Positions 46,054-57,969 are shown, counted from the stretch's first letter. The stretch is DNA of 64,000 bases from Asterias amurensis (GCF_032118995.1 NC_092666.1:12288501-12352500); one strand, 5' to 3'. A program made the numbers and translations. The notes: generated by a model from the sequence alone, not told the origin.

Positions 46054-46837
46054 CACCTGATTTGAGTTACATGTTTATCAGGTGACATGGGTCACATGTA
46101 AGTCACATGATGTGAGCCACCTGTAAACACATGGTGCAAGCATGGAGGTAGAAATAGCGGTGCAAGTAACCCATCCAAAGTGTCACTGTCGTTTTGTTTA
46201 TCATGTTAAATGCACAATTCACACAAAAAGAAGGCACTCCAAAAGAAGGCATTTTGCATACCAAAAGTTAATTGTAAAAAAAAAAAAAAAAGCTGCATCA
46301 ATTTTTCATATTATTTTTATATATCCATTTTGCATGTTATAGATTTATAATTTGTTAATGTAATTGAAAACTCATTTGTGACATTAATTTGTTGTATTTT
46401 AACCACCTGTTAATTGTTAATAAATAAATTTAGAAACATAATAATACTTTGCACCTCTTTTTAAAGGAGCTTTATTTTATGAGTTTGATTACGTTTTCAA
46501 CCCCCCCCCCACCCACTCAAATTGTAAGCAATGATCGTTCCTGTATGTCGAATTTGTTGTGTTTTGTGTAATACATATTATTTATTTTGACATTTCCATT
46601 ATCTTCTCCAACATTCCCGCCGTGAGTTGGGTGTCTCGCTGAAAAGTTAAGATTTTTTAAGATTGAGCGTGCTGATGGTGGGAACGATTGGCTAGTAAAC
46701 TTTAAAGACACTGGACACTATTGGTAATTGTCTAAGACCAGTCTTCTCACTTGGTGTATCTCAACACATGCATAAAGTAACAAACCTGTGAAAACTTGAA
46801 CTCAATTGGTCGTCTAAGTTGCGAAATAATAATTTAA

Positions 46838-49800
46838 AAATTATATCAAAGAATGAAATATAATTGTAATTCTATGAATAATAATGAAATACAAGTCGAA
46901 GAGGGATTGCATTCCTTCCTACGTGATGGCATGCGGATCACACAATACATTCAAAGGTTGTATTGTTATTCAAATAAGTCCATGGGGGCGATGCCCGTAT
47001 ATAAAGGCCCGGACACAAGTCCTGAGCCATCTTTTCTGAGGTCATATAGTTTTTTGACCAAACAGTATTGGGAGGGTTCAAAACCCAGCAGCGGGCGGGA
47101 CCCTCTTCGACTTGTACTTCATTATTATTCATAGAATTACAATTCTATTTCATTCTTTCATATAATTTTTTAATTCTATTTCATAACATTCGTACAAGTC
47201 TTCAAAGGGATTGCATGTTCAAAGTAGATAAATAATCTGTGATGGTCAAAAAATGAAAAACCAGGTCAACAAACCGTATAAGGAACTCTTTATTTAACAT
47301 ATTACAAAGTATTACATACATGTACTAGAACTAAGCACTACTTTACCGAAGGATACTTCCTCGGTTGGCTTATTATAAAACTTGGCAAATGTACTTGCAT
47401 TTGACCAGTCGGCTGTTTTCAGAATTTCTTGGAGCTTTACCCCATGCGCAAAAGCTGCCGATGTAGCTGCACTGCGAAAACTATGAGCAGTGTAAACAGA
47501 GGGATCTATTCCCGCTGCACATAAAACGGCTTTCATCCATCGAGCCAACGTTCCAGTGGCTACTTTTTTATGTGGCTTCTTGGGTGATATGAACAGTTTA
47601 GTTTCCTCACTAACTGTTCTAAGCAACTCAGTACGATCCAAGTAATCGTTCAAAGTGCGGAGAACACATAACTTTGGGTTCTCATCAAATTTTGGTATAA
47701 CTATTTTGTTATGTCCCAATCCTCTTTTTGGGCAGTTCGTTTTCAATAAATCCAAAACGGAAATAACACAGGAATTAACTGATATATTCAAGTGACTAGT
47801 ATCTATACTAGCCAGCGTTTGGGTTCTTTGAGCTGATACAAGAGCTATTAGAGTTAAAAGTTTCTGACTTAAAACTAATAAAGAAAGTTCATTGTTAACT
47901 GGCAATGATTTTAAATAATCTAAAACAATTGAAACTTTCCATGTTTTTGAGTATCTCGGTTTCGTGGGTGTTGTATTAAATACTCCCCTCATTAAACGTA
48001 CTATTAGAGGGTGTTGTCCCGCTACATGTCCCTCAATTCTAGGTAGAGCTGAAGACAGAGCTGATCTGTAACTGTTTAACGTGGAATATGATTTTCCGTT
48101 TGAATGAGCCTTGGCTAAGAAATTTAGTAAGTCTGCTACAGTGGGAGATTTACTAAGTCTGCTACAGTGGGAGATAATGGATTAACTTGTTGTCCACTAC
48201 ACCAACTAGTCCAGCTTTCCCAAGCTGATTCATATTGCAGCTTTGTACTTGACCGCCATGAGTTTGCAAAGAGGTTGGAAGCTTCTGCCGAAATGCCTTT
48301 TGTTTTCCAACATTCCCTGATATGACCCATTCCAAGCGACCAGGTGCAGGTTTGGAACCGGCAGTAGTGGTTGATGCATCAGACAAAACTCTGGTAGTTT
48401 GATTGGGTTTGCAATTACCATCTGTAGCAACTGTGGAAACCACGGTTGGGCCTTCCATAGAGGGGCGATGAGAAGGCAAACAGGAGTTTGCTGTCGTGAT
48501 ATTTTGTCTAAAATTCTACAGAGCAAACAGAAAGGTGGAAAAATGTAAGGTGTTATACCAAACCACTGCATTGAGAAAGCGTCAATGGCCCATGCGTTAG
48601 AGTCTGATTTCCATGACACATAGCAATCTATCTTATTATTCATATAAGATGCAAACAAATCAACATGTATACAACATCCCAGAATATACGTGAGTTGAGA
48701 CCCAATTCTTTATTCAATTTCTTACGAGAAAGGTAATCTGCAGTGGTATTATCTACTCCTGCGATATGGGTTGCGGATAGAGTAATATTTCTTTCGATAC
48801 ACCAAAGGAATATTTTTGATGCGAGGTCATTTAAGCGACCAACAGTTCCCCCCCATTCTCGAAATATAAGACACCGCTGTGCTATGGTCTGATTTGATTA
48901 GAACATGAACATTATTGAGAGTTTCACAGAGAGTTAGCAATGCATTTTGAGCTGCCAATAACTCTAACATATTGATATGCAACTATTGTTGGGTTTTGGA
49001 CCACGTACCCTGTGTGTAAGAGTTGTCCGTTTCGGAGACTGCATCCCCAGCCGGTATTACTGGCATCTGTACAGATAACAATAGTAATGGGTGGTTTTTT
49101 AATTGACGATTTTACATCATCGCATGGAATATCCAACCACCATGTAGTCTCTTCTCTTATAGTTTGGTTTACTGCAATATTTGCATCATAATTGCCATAC
49201 TAATTTTTTAGGGTATTCGATTTGGCAGATTCGAGTTTTCGAAAATGCAATTTTCCTCTTGGAAAAGCATCAAATGTGGCAATAATCATGCCTATGAATT
49301 TTGCGAGATTCCGTAAAGTCAAGACTTTCTTTTCTAGAATTTGTGTTCCCTCCGATTTCAATTGTGTATTTTCGACTTTGGAACATTGATCGTCATTGGT
49401 TTGGATCCGATTTCAACGCCCAGGTACGTTGAATGGGTCTGCGGTATCAAGCAGGATTTTCCCTTGTTTATTTGGAATCCCAAATATTCCAATCACTGTA
49501 CCACAAAGGTTGTTTGTTCATTGCTTTCATTCTCCGATGAAGATGATCAGAATAAAATCGTCAATAAAAATTACCAACCTGCTGCAATGACTGGTTTCAT
49601 CACCTTTGTGAAAATTTGAGGGGCTGAGATCAGCCCGAAAGGTAAACAGGTTAATCTATAGAACTGATTCTCCCATGAAAAGCACAGATAAGATTGATCA
49701 ATCTCACTCATTGGAATTGCGAAGTACGCATCTTTCAGGTCAATGGAAGTAAGGAAGTCATTGGATTGAATAATTTCCTCAACTAGTTTTATATTTTCCA

Positions 49801-51400
49801 TTTTAAAATGTTCATATCTTACAAAAGTATTCAAATCTTTCAGATTTATAACCGGTCTCAGTCCACCAGATTTTTTAGGAATGAGGAAAATGTTCGATAT
49901 GAACCGACAGCTAGACCTTTTAGTGGGCTGAATTGCACCCTTTTGAAGGAGTTCTTTTATCTCCTGATTTACAGTCTGAATTTCCTCATCAGAAAACATT
50001 ATTCTTTTTGGTTTGACCGATTGTACAGGGCGTGCAATTAAATCATTTTTGCAGCCTGATATGGTGTTTAGAATCCACCCGTCGGAGGTAATCTGAGACC
50101 AATTATAATGGTGAAACTTTAACTGCCCGGCACAAGCCAAAATTGCAGTGGAGTCATGTTTTACATACCAGTTTTTTGTTTCAGTAAATTGCCCACTTGT
50201 AGCTGTTGCTGTAGGTTTATGGTGGGAAAACTTCCCACTATCACTTCTCCCGCCTCGGCGGTTGCCACTTAGGTAGTAGGGTTGCGTGTACAGCGGTTGA
50301 GTTATGTTTCCAGGGGTACGCCCTGTCGTGAAACCCTGGCGAAATCCACGGGTTCTTTGAGAGTAAGGCTCAAACCGACGGTTTTGAGTACTTTTGTTAT
50401 TTTCTGAATAAGTCAGCTTTCTACCGGCTTTAAAAGCCTCGGCAACCTGTTTCATTGATGAATTTAGATATCTTGTCCGAATAGTTTATCAGACACAGGT
50501 GTGCTCCTTGAGCACAAGCCCTTATACATAGGGTTTAGGCAGGGTTTCAAATCATCCCGTCGCTTCATACTCAATTCATATGATGCATTTCCCGACAGTG
50601 TAATGCCATCAAGGGCATACTGTTTGATTTTGTCGGTGTCTGCTACGGTACCCGCCTTGGCAGTGTCCCCCAGTTCACTCTGGGGGCAGATACAGCCGGC
50701 GCACTAGCCGGTGTCGCATATTTTTCTGCGATCTTTGTATATATCTCCTTTTTGATCGGTAGTGTTACCGCTTTGGTTGCTCTGTCGGCCAAATTTGAGA
50801 AAATTTCTGCGCCTTTGGCTTCAGAAGTCTTATAAATGTCTTCGCAAGACAATAAATCAAAATTATCATTCTGTTTGGGAGGAGAACTGGCTGCCACGTT
50901 ACTGGTCAGCTCAAAATTTTGGTTTGGGTCATAACAGTTACCCTGTTGCCCAACGAAATCATCAACGTCAAACATATTGTCGACTGGGATTGCAGCCGAC
51001 TGTTGGTCTTTTACCATGTTCGTCAGCATGTTTTGCATGCTGGCGATGGAGAGGGAAAGCTTATGTATTTCCGTTTAATTTGCCTGAAGCTTCACTTCTA
51101 AGCTTACATTTGGTGTAGTATCTTCATCACCAGCGGCTTGGCCGCACTGAAACTCAGACTCAATGTCTGACGGGAGCTCTAAATCATTCGATTTTCCATT
51201 TCGATGTCCGCAGTGCTGTTACACACGAAGAAAAGATGGCTCAGGACTTGTGTCCGGGCCTTTATATACGGGCATCGCCCCATGGACTTATTTGAATAAC
51301 AATACAACCTTTGAATGTATTGTGTGATCCGCATGCCATCACGTAGGAAGGAATGCAATCCCTCTGAAGACTTGTACGAATGTTATGAAATAGAATTGGA
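46838..51400 (-). mobile_element. DIRS-family tyrosine-recombinase retroelement, broken fossil
   Basis: Parts in minus-strand order are a gag-like region (about 50.5-51.1 kb), reverse transcriptase with RNase H (about 48.9-50.4 kb; IFLIPKKSGGLRPVINLKDL and CTDASNTGWG are visible), and a tyrosine recombinase (about 47.3-48.4 kb; AHSFRSAATSAAFAHG and YNKP near the active site). The ends are inverted: 46850-47045 against 51227-51398 (both carry GGGATTGCATTCCTTCCTAC). An internal complementary region (about 47098-47220) matches both outer tips, as expected of DIRS. It is broken, with roughly half a dozen disruptions. The arms are still very similar, so insertion was fairly recent. Confidence 0.85.
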
Positions 51401-51479
51401 GAAATAACACCCTTGTCACACGAAGTTGTAAGCATTCAGATGCTTGATTTCGGAGGGAGCCGTTTCTCATAATATGTTA

Positions 51480-51897
51480 TATTATATAACTGACATACAG
51501 ATCCTTGTCATTTGTGGAACTTACTTCACGTGACATTCACTATTACTCCCATCCGCACCGGCGATCAAAAAGACCTATTCGCCCATGGGGAATAGCATTT
51601 CCCATTCAACAGTTAGGATCATCCTTGTTCTTAATGTTTTCGAGCAGTACAGCGCCGCCGCGCCGCTGCGCCGCTAATGTTATACTTGTCAGTTATATGT
51701 CAGTTATATGTCAGTTAAATGTCAGTTATATAAAACAATTAATATTGAGTGGCTTTAATTCGTGGAATGGAAGGAATATTATCGCTCGGTAAAATTTGGA
51801 CTGTTCCATTTCACCCGGCTTCGCCTCTTGAAATGGAACAGTCCAAATTTTACCTTGCGATAATATTCCCCCTTCCACTCTGAGCCACTTGATATTT
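51480..51897. mobile_element. Foldback insertion with TGTCAGTTATA repeats
   Basis: ATATAACTGACATACAG at the left is answered by ATATGTCAGTTATATGTCAG and further TGTCAGTTA units at 51686-51730. A long hairpin follows: 51768-51812 (GAATATTATCGCTCGGTAAA) pairs with 51832-51868 (TTTTACCTTGCGATAATATT) around CCCGGCTTCGCCTC. It interrupts the right part of a family A copy. Confidence 0.55.
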
Positions 51898-51988
51898 GTA
51901 TGCTATCAACAGCTCCCTATTGCTTGTTGCCAAGTAAGTGTTTATGCTAACGTTTCTTTTGAGTGATTACCAGTAGTGTACACTGCCT

Positions 51989-52735
51989 TTAAAGTCACTT
52001 GTCACCTTTGGTAATTGTCAAACCAGTATTCTTTCTAGGTGTATCCCCCCCCCCAAAAAAAAAAAAAAAAAAAGAAAACCTAAAAATGTGTGTGCTTGAA
52101 AAAGCTTCATAGCTGAGCACTAGTGATATTTGAGTGAAAATTACCTCTTTCTCAAAAACTTGTCTTAGTTTAAGATATTGTCAGAAACGGCTCCCTCCGA
52201 AGTAACATATAGTTTTTGAAAAAGAGGTATGTCTTCGCTGAAAAATTTAAAAGACTACATACGTGAATTTTGTTAGGCATCTGCAGACCCACAAATTGTT
52301 TATTTGTTCTCCTTGCAGTTTTGATGACCAATTGAGTCAATGCACACATTTGTTATTTTATGCATATTGTGAATAATGGTCTTTAACAAAGTGTTATCAA
52401 AGATGTCCATGCCTTTATATACACGAACTGCTTATATTTAGGCAGTGGACACTATTGGTATTCAAAGTAATTATAAAATCGTTTCTTGGTAACGAGTATT
52501 GGGGAGAGGTTGATAGTATAAAACATTGTGAGAAACAGCTCCATTCGAAACCTCAGATTTAGAATTTGAGGTCTCGAAATCAAGCATCTGTTTTTTCCAT
52601 TATTATCTCGCAACTGCGATAACCAATAATTGAGCTCAAATTTTCACAGGTTTGTTATTTTATGCGTATATGTTGAGATACACCAAGTGAGAGGACTGTT
52701 CTTTGACATTTACCAAACGTGTCCTGGGTCTTTGA
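51989..52735. mobile_element. Two diverged A/C-type elements
   Basis: 51989-52425 has AACGGCTCCCTCCGAAGTAA and a degraded right end, with a poly-C/poly-A tract at 52047-52072. 52437-52735 has AGGCAGTGGACACTATTGG, the ATTTGAGGTCTCGAAATC hairpin arm and GTGTCCTGGGTCTTTGAAG. Confidence 0.55.
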
Positions 52736-52771
52736 AGAAGAACAGAAAAAGAAGTAGCTAAAAATGTCAGC

Positions 52772-53891
52772 TTAAAGACACTGGACACTATTGGTACTTG
52801 TCAAAGACAAGTGTTCCCACTTTGTGTATCTCAACATATTTTATGCATAAAATAACAAACCTGTGAAAATTTGAGCTCAATCGGTCATCGAAGTTGCGAG
52901 ATAATAATGAAAGAAAAAACACCATTGCCACACGAAGTTGTGTGCGTTTAGATGGTCGATTTCGAGACCTCAAGTTCTAAATCTGAGGTCTCGAAATCAA
53001 ATTCGTGGAAAATTACTTCTTTCTAGAAAACTATGGCACTTCAGAGGGAGCCGTTTCTCACAATGTTTTATACCATCAACCTCTCCCCATTACTCGTCAC
53101 CAAGAGTAGCCTTGCTCAAGGCAGTCGAATTATTCACTCCGAAAAAAGACCGCCGCTGTATAAAAACCCACCCGTATTCACTGTGCGTAAAACCCACCCG
53201 TATTCACTGTGCGTAACATCGCACGACACGATGCCCCCGTACACTATCCGCATGCGGAGGCCGTCAGGCCGACAGCCTTGTAGGGTCTGTGTTGAAGCCA
53301 CTGACCTCATTACTATAATAAGCGAATAGTTCCCACGGTCAGCTCATTACCATAATGCCCGCGAAAGACGAGACATGTTTACCTCACACACCACCACCAC
53401 GGACGCATGATAGGGTCCAAAGGTCGTGATAAGGGAAGTGCGTGATTGGACGTCAAAATGAATAATTCATTTGCCTCGCATCCTGTGTTGTCTGATAGGT
53501 CTGACGAACGATATACATATTCATGAGCTGCATACTAGCATATTCTCGAGCCCCCCCAATTTCGTCCACTATTGGAATTTTTTCAATACAACACATTAAA
53601 ACGGGAAGATACAGATCCGACAAGGCTGTCGGCCTGACGGCCTCCGCATGCGGTTAGTGGTGTACGAGTGCGATGACTTGTGTGAACAGTATTCGTGCGA
53701 TGTGACAGTGTGTATACGGGTGGGTCATTCGGTGTGATCGCACACACCATGCACAGGGTATACGGCGGGTGGGTTTACAGCTGCGTCTTTTCGGAGCGAA
53801 TAATGCGACTGCCTTGAGCAAGGCTACACCAAGAGAGGTTTTATGCTAATAATTATTTTGAGTAATTACCAATAGTGTCCACTGCCTTTAA
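52772..53891. mobile_element. Family A element interrupted by a 720-bp insertion
   Basis: TTAAAGACACTGGACACTAT at the left, GTGTCCACTGCCTTTAA at the right. The insertion at 53107-53826 separates CCATTACTCGTCACCAAGAG from CACCAAGAGAGGTTTTATGC. Confidence 0.85.
53107..53826. mobile_element. 720-bp long-TIR element with exact 9-bp target duplication
   Basis: Ends TAGCCTTGCTCAAGGCAGTC and its complement; inverted similarity continues for about 170 bp each side (CCGCATGCGGAGGCCGTCAG and CTGACGGCCTCCGCATGCGG). CACCAAGAG flanks both ends (53098-53106, 53827-53835). The left arm has a doubled unit of about 25 bp (ACCCACCCGTATTCACTGTG). No transposase. Long arms and a 9-bp duplication point to a Mutator-like MITE, an inference. 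Confidence 0.8.
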
Positions 53892-54379
53892 AGAGTTTGG
53901 AAATGGAAACCTGGAAACTATCCGTGTGACTCTATTCAGACATTTCAATATTTCTTTGTTTCTTTTTGTAACCCCAAGATAGCAAAACTACTCACGGAAT
54001 CAATCATTCATGGCCAATTTGAACCGCAGATAAGAGAACGAATCTCTCTTGGTGTTATCCAATCAATTTGAAGACACACACTGAAGACCTTGGTTTTGTC
54101 ATGTTTCTCGCATTGTGAACCAAAATATTTATAACGCCACTAATGTTGAACTGGATAAGATCGTGGTACAAAGTGGTGCACTGCTCTTACGCAATTTCCT
54201 GCTTTGGGAAGGTCATAAGAACGAGTTTCTAGTATTATTGTATTCAGCTCATTGACTGAAAGCATAGTGGTCGATGTTTCCCTTCTTTTATTAATATTTT
54301 GTCATTATTCTTTACGCCCACTGAATGGACGGTTATTTTCAGGACTGCCCGAATTCCGTAAATCTACTCCACGGTAGAA

Positions 54380-54738
54380 TTAAAGGCAGTGGACACTCTT
54401 GGTAATTTACTCAAAATAATTATAAGCATAAAACCTTTCTTGGTAACGAGAAATGGGGAGCTGTTGATAGTATACAATATTGTGAGCAACGCAGTTTTCG
54501 GGAAAGAAGTCATTTTCCACGAATTTGATTTCGAGACCTCGGAATTAGACTTTGAGGTCTCGAAATCAAGCATCTGAAAGCACACAACTTCGTGACAAGG
54601 GTTATCTCGCAACTTCGACGACCAATTGGGTTCAAATTTTCTCAGGTTTGGTTTTTTATGCATAAATATGTTGAGATAGTGAGAAGACTGGCTGTGTCCC
54701 GTCAGGGCCACCATAGTATAGTGTCCAGTGTCTCTAAA
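54380..54738. mobile_element. Family A element
   Basis: TTAAAGGCAGTGGACACTCT to AGTGTCCAGTGTCTCTAAAG, with a GATTTCGAGACCTCGGAATT hairpin arm. 53900-54370 and 54740-55230 show no gene. Confidence 0.75.
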
Positions 54739-55230
54739 GCAAAACAAGTTCTCAAACGAGATATTTATAATTAGATAAAGCACACTTGGTGTTATGACCG
54801 CAAACCAATTTGCAAAACGTGAACATTTTAATTCAAAACGGGTTGCGTTTTTGATGTATCGCCGAAAACCCGGATCGGTTATATGAATAAGTCCATGCAG
54901 AAATAATGATTCATAATTGTACTAGGCCTATCACAATCGTGAAACGTTTATGACAGAAACCTTTCTCAAATTCAAATTCAGGATAAAATTTTTAATTTTT
55001 TCATAACCACGTGACTTCGAAGTGAAATAATGGTTCCCAAAATGTTTTAATAGCTTTCAACACTACTGTACTTTTAACAAAGTAAGTGTTTAATGCCATG
55101 ATCCACTGAGTGCAATATTATCTGAGTGCAGTTAACGTTTCTTTCGGTTGAGCGAAATAATCCAATCAAAAAGGGTCAAGCCCGGCTCATATACTTCCCT
55201 GCGAATACGAAGTGAACTTTGACGCAGCAG

Positions 55231-56363
55231 TTAAAGGAACACGTTGCCTTGGATCGGTCGAGTTGGTCTTTGAAAAGCGTTTGTTATAATATGCATATGG
55301 GTAGAAAGATGCTGTAAAAGTAGAATACAATGATCCACACAAACATGCCTCGAGATTGCACGGTTTTCCTTAAACCTCGTCGACTAACACGGTCGGCCAT
55401 TTATGGGAGTCAAATTTTTGACTCCCATAAATGGCCGACCGTGTTAGTTCGCACAGTAAAAGGAAAACCACGCAATTTCGAGGCAAACTTGTGTGGATCA
55501 TTGTGTTCTACTTTTAAATTATCTTTCCAACCATATGCATTTTATAACAAACGGTTACAAACGCTTTTTTATAGACCAACTCGTCCGATCCAAGGCAACG
55601 TGTTCCTTTAAAGGCAGTGGACACTATTGGTATTTGCTCAAAATAATTATTATCATAAAACCTTACTTCGTAACGAGTAATGGGGGAGAGGTTGATAGTA
55701 TAAAACATTGTGAGAAACGGCTCCCTCTAAAGTCACATAGTTTTCGAGAAAGAAGTAATTTTCCGAGACCTCAGATTTAGAATTTGAGGTTTCGAAACCA
55801 ACCATTTGAAAGCACACAACTTTGTGTGACAAGGGACTGCTTTTTCTTTCATTAATCTCGCAACTTCGACGAATTTTACAGGCTTCCTATTTTACGAGTA
55901 TGTTGAGATACACCATGAAGTGAGAAGACTGGTCTTTGACAATTACTAATACAAATAGTCTCCAGCGTCTTTAAAGGAACACGTTGCCTTGGATCGGACG
56001 AGTTGGTCTATAACAAAGCGTTTGAAACCGTTTGTTATGAAATGTATATGGTTGGAAAGATGTTTTAAAAGTAGAATATAATGATCCACACAAGTATCAC
56101 TCAAAATTGCACGGTTTTCATTTTACGTCGCGAATTAACACGGTCGGCCATTTATGGGAGTCAACTTTTTGACTCCCATAAATGGCCGACCGTGTTAGTC
56201 GACGAGGTAAAACGAAAACCACACAATTTTGAGGCATGTTTGTGTGAATCACTGTATTCTACTTTTACAACATCTTTCTATAACCATATCAATTTTATAA
56301 CAAACGATTACAAACGGTTTTCAAAGACCAACTCGATCGATCCAAGGCAACGTGTTCCTTTAA
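55231..56363. mobile_element. Chain of B, A and B elements sharing TTAA junctions
   Basis: B 55231-55611, A 55608-55974, B 55971-56363. The junctions read GTGTTCCTTTAAAGGCAGTG and CAGCGTCTTTAAAGGAACAC, so each neighbour pair shares one TTTAAA. Both B copies have a centre (about 55387-55443, 56134-56202) where ACACGGTCGGCCATTTATGG pairs with its complement. Confidence 0.85.
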
Positions 56364-56574
56364 GCTGTGCCAAATTCCTGCGGATTAATCGCGTCGAAAA
56401 CAGCGCTGTGTGTGACGCCAAAATTTGCATCGCAATCGACACATCAAAGGAAGTATGAACAGGGCTTTGATTGTTATCATGTTTTCTTTACCCAATATTA
56501 TACACTTATGTGATAGTAGGCCTATACTCTGTATTTTGCCGAGTTCTGTGAACAAACCTCATAGGCATATTAGT

Positions 56575-56640
56575 CGGTTGGGATTCGAACCCACGACCTT
56601 TGTAGTTCTAGAGTAGTGTCTTACCAACTAAATTGTTATA
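56575..56640 (-). repeat. tRNA-like SINE head, inverted
   Basis: GGGATTCGAACCCACGACC is a reversed B box and GTCTTACCAACTAAATTG a reversed A-box region. A related copy is at 62700-62775. No full cloverleaf is seen. Confidence 0.5.
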
Positions 56641-57034
56641 ATATTCCATTGGTTTTACATACTGGACTGTATAGAGTCTCTGCATACGTATTAATAGATG
56701 TTGATTATAAAATCAGTAAAACTCTTGCCAACATAATGCGCACGTGATCAACTTGCCGCAATGTACACAATTTACGGCCGCGACGATTGGACGCTATGTG
56801 TTTGATGATCAGTTACACGTGACCACTCGACACCCTACAGGCGTATTGCCCGAAGCATACATGTATATAAGAAAAGGTCAATAATTATTATTTCGGGTAT
56901 CTGGGAACCACGACGCGCCTGCAACTAAATGTCCAATGGTGGAGTGTGATTGGAATGTATCCATACAGACACATGTATACAGATCGTGTAGAAACGTAGA
57001 GTCCATCTTGGCAAAATTGACAAAACGCAAGCAT

Positions 57035-57316
57035 TTGGCATGTGAACACCGCAACAAACGGACGCTTACAAATACGCCTGCAACCGTATATGGACATCCT
57101 ATCTTTCGTTTGTACTTATTTTAACAGCCCATTGGTTTTGTACACGTTTTTCCAACTGTGTACCTTTCCCGAACCGCGGACCATTATTGTACTCTTTTGT
57201 AATATAGGTCCCCGAATCGAATTTGTGTATCTACTCTTTATTAGCCACATCGACACCGCACACGCAGTTGGCACGTGAGCGCTGCAACACACGGACCCTT
57301 ACCACTACAGCCATGG
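57035..57316 (+). repeat. Duplicated 5'-flank segment of the GABA-B-like gene
   Basis: TTGGCATGTGAACACCGCAA and CAAACGGACGCTTACAAATA (about 57035-57078) resemble TTGGCACGTGAGCGCTGCAA and CACACGGACCCTTACCACTA (about 57269-57308), which runs into the start codon. The spacing is about 233 bp. Confidence 0.6.
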
Positions 57317-57558
57317 AGTTACCGTTTAGACCCGTATGGTCTTACCTCACCACGTTGACCTTACTGACTCTCACCACCACAGGGACCCTATCTCTCACCA
57401 ACATCACCTTGGGGGGTTTGTTTAGCCTGGGGGGCTCCGGCTCCGACTGGGATGGTACAGCTATTCTGAAAGCGGCTGAGATGGCCTTGATGCACGTGAA
57501 TAGCGATCCTGATGTACTGCCGGACTATTTCCTCAACATCGATACCAAAAACTCAAAG
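57313..57558 (+). CDS. GABA-B-type class C GPCR, first coding exon (partial gene)
   Basis: The exon has 82 codons and ends at a good donor (AAG/GTAAGATCC) in phase 0. Residues 1-29 form a signal peptide (SYLTTLTLLTLTTTGTLSL). Next come ITLGGLFSLGGSG, then AILKAAEMALMHVNSDPDVL and PDYFLNI. This is the start of lobe 1 of the Venus-flytrap ligand-binding domain in GABA-B-type and related receptors (compare LGGLFP...A-E-AL--VN--P-ILP-Y-L). The product would be a plasma-membrane receptor. The exact subtype cannot be fixed from one exon. An in-frame ATG at 57223 lies upstream, but the 57313 ATG puts the hydrophobic stretch in place. No further exons can be recognised to the window end, so intron 1 exceeds 6.4 kb. 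Confidence 0.75.
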
Positions 57559-57736
57559 GTAAGATCCATATTTTTTTGTTCGTAGTAAGATTACAAGTAG
57601 TTATTGTAGACAAAAACTCCATCTAAAGAACAATGAGCATTTCCAGCTAGTGTTGCGCACGGTGTACTGTGCTGTACGTGGCTACCAATCATCAACCCAT
57701 GTAGGGCCTACATGTACTCACATGTCATAACCACAG

Positions 57737-57946
57737 GGACTATTTCCTCAACACCGATACCAAAAACTTAAAGATAAGTTCCATATCAAATAGTAATTAT
57801 ATGGAAATTTATGATTTGAACTGCCCTGTCGAGCAATCTCGTCGGTCTAGTTGGCAAGACACTGCTCTAGAATGGGACAGGTCGTTGGTTTGAAACTACT
57901 TCCTCAGCATCGATACCAAAAACTCAATGGTATAATAAGATCCGTA
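57737..57946 (+). pseudogene. Two decayed copies of the GABA-B exon 3' end
   Basis: Copy 1 (57737-57787) reads GGGACTATTTCCTCAACACC then GATACCAAAAACTTAAAGAT. Copy 2 (57895-57946) reads ACTACTTCCTCAGCATCGAT then ACCAAAAACTCAATGGTATA. Both follow the real exon end (GACTATTTCCTCAACATCGA). Their donor sites are altered. They lie about 215 and 370 bp downstream. Confidence 0.75.
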
Positions 57947-57969
57947 GTTATAGTAAAAATGGAATCCAT

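Larger units (their letters stand above)
46702..51992. mobile_element. Family A element split by a DIRS element and a second insertion
   Basis: The left half is 46702-46833 (TTTAAAGACACTGGACACTA to GTTGCGAAATAATAAT). It resumes after the DIRS copy at about 51402 (GAAATAACACCCTTGTCACA), is cut again near 51480, and finishes 51898-51992 (GCTATCAACAGCTCCCTATT to GTGTACACTGCCTTTAA). The order shows A was there first. Confidence 0.75.

Noticed and set aside
55330-56458. Open frames of 93-125 codons
   Set aside because: They run through the palindromic centres of family B elements and recur in both copies, so they are by-products of repeat structure.
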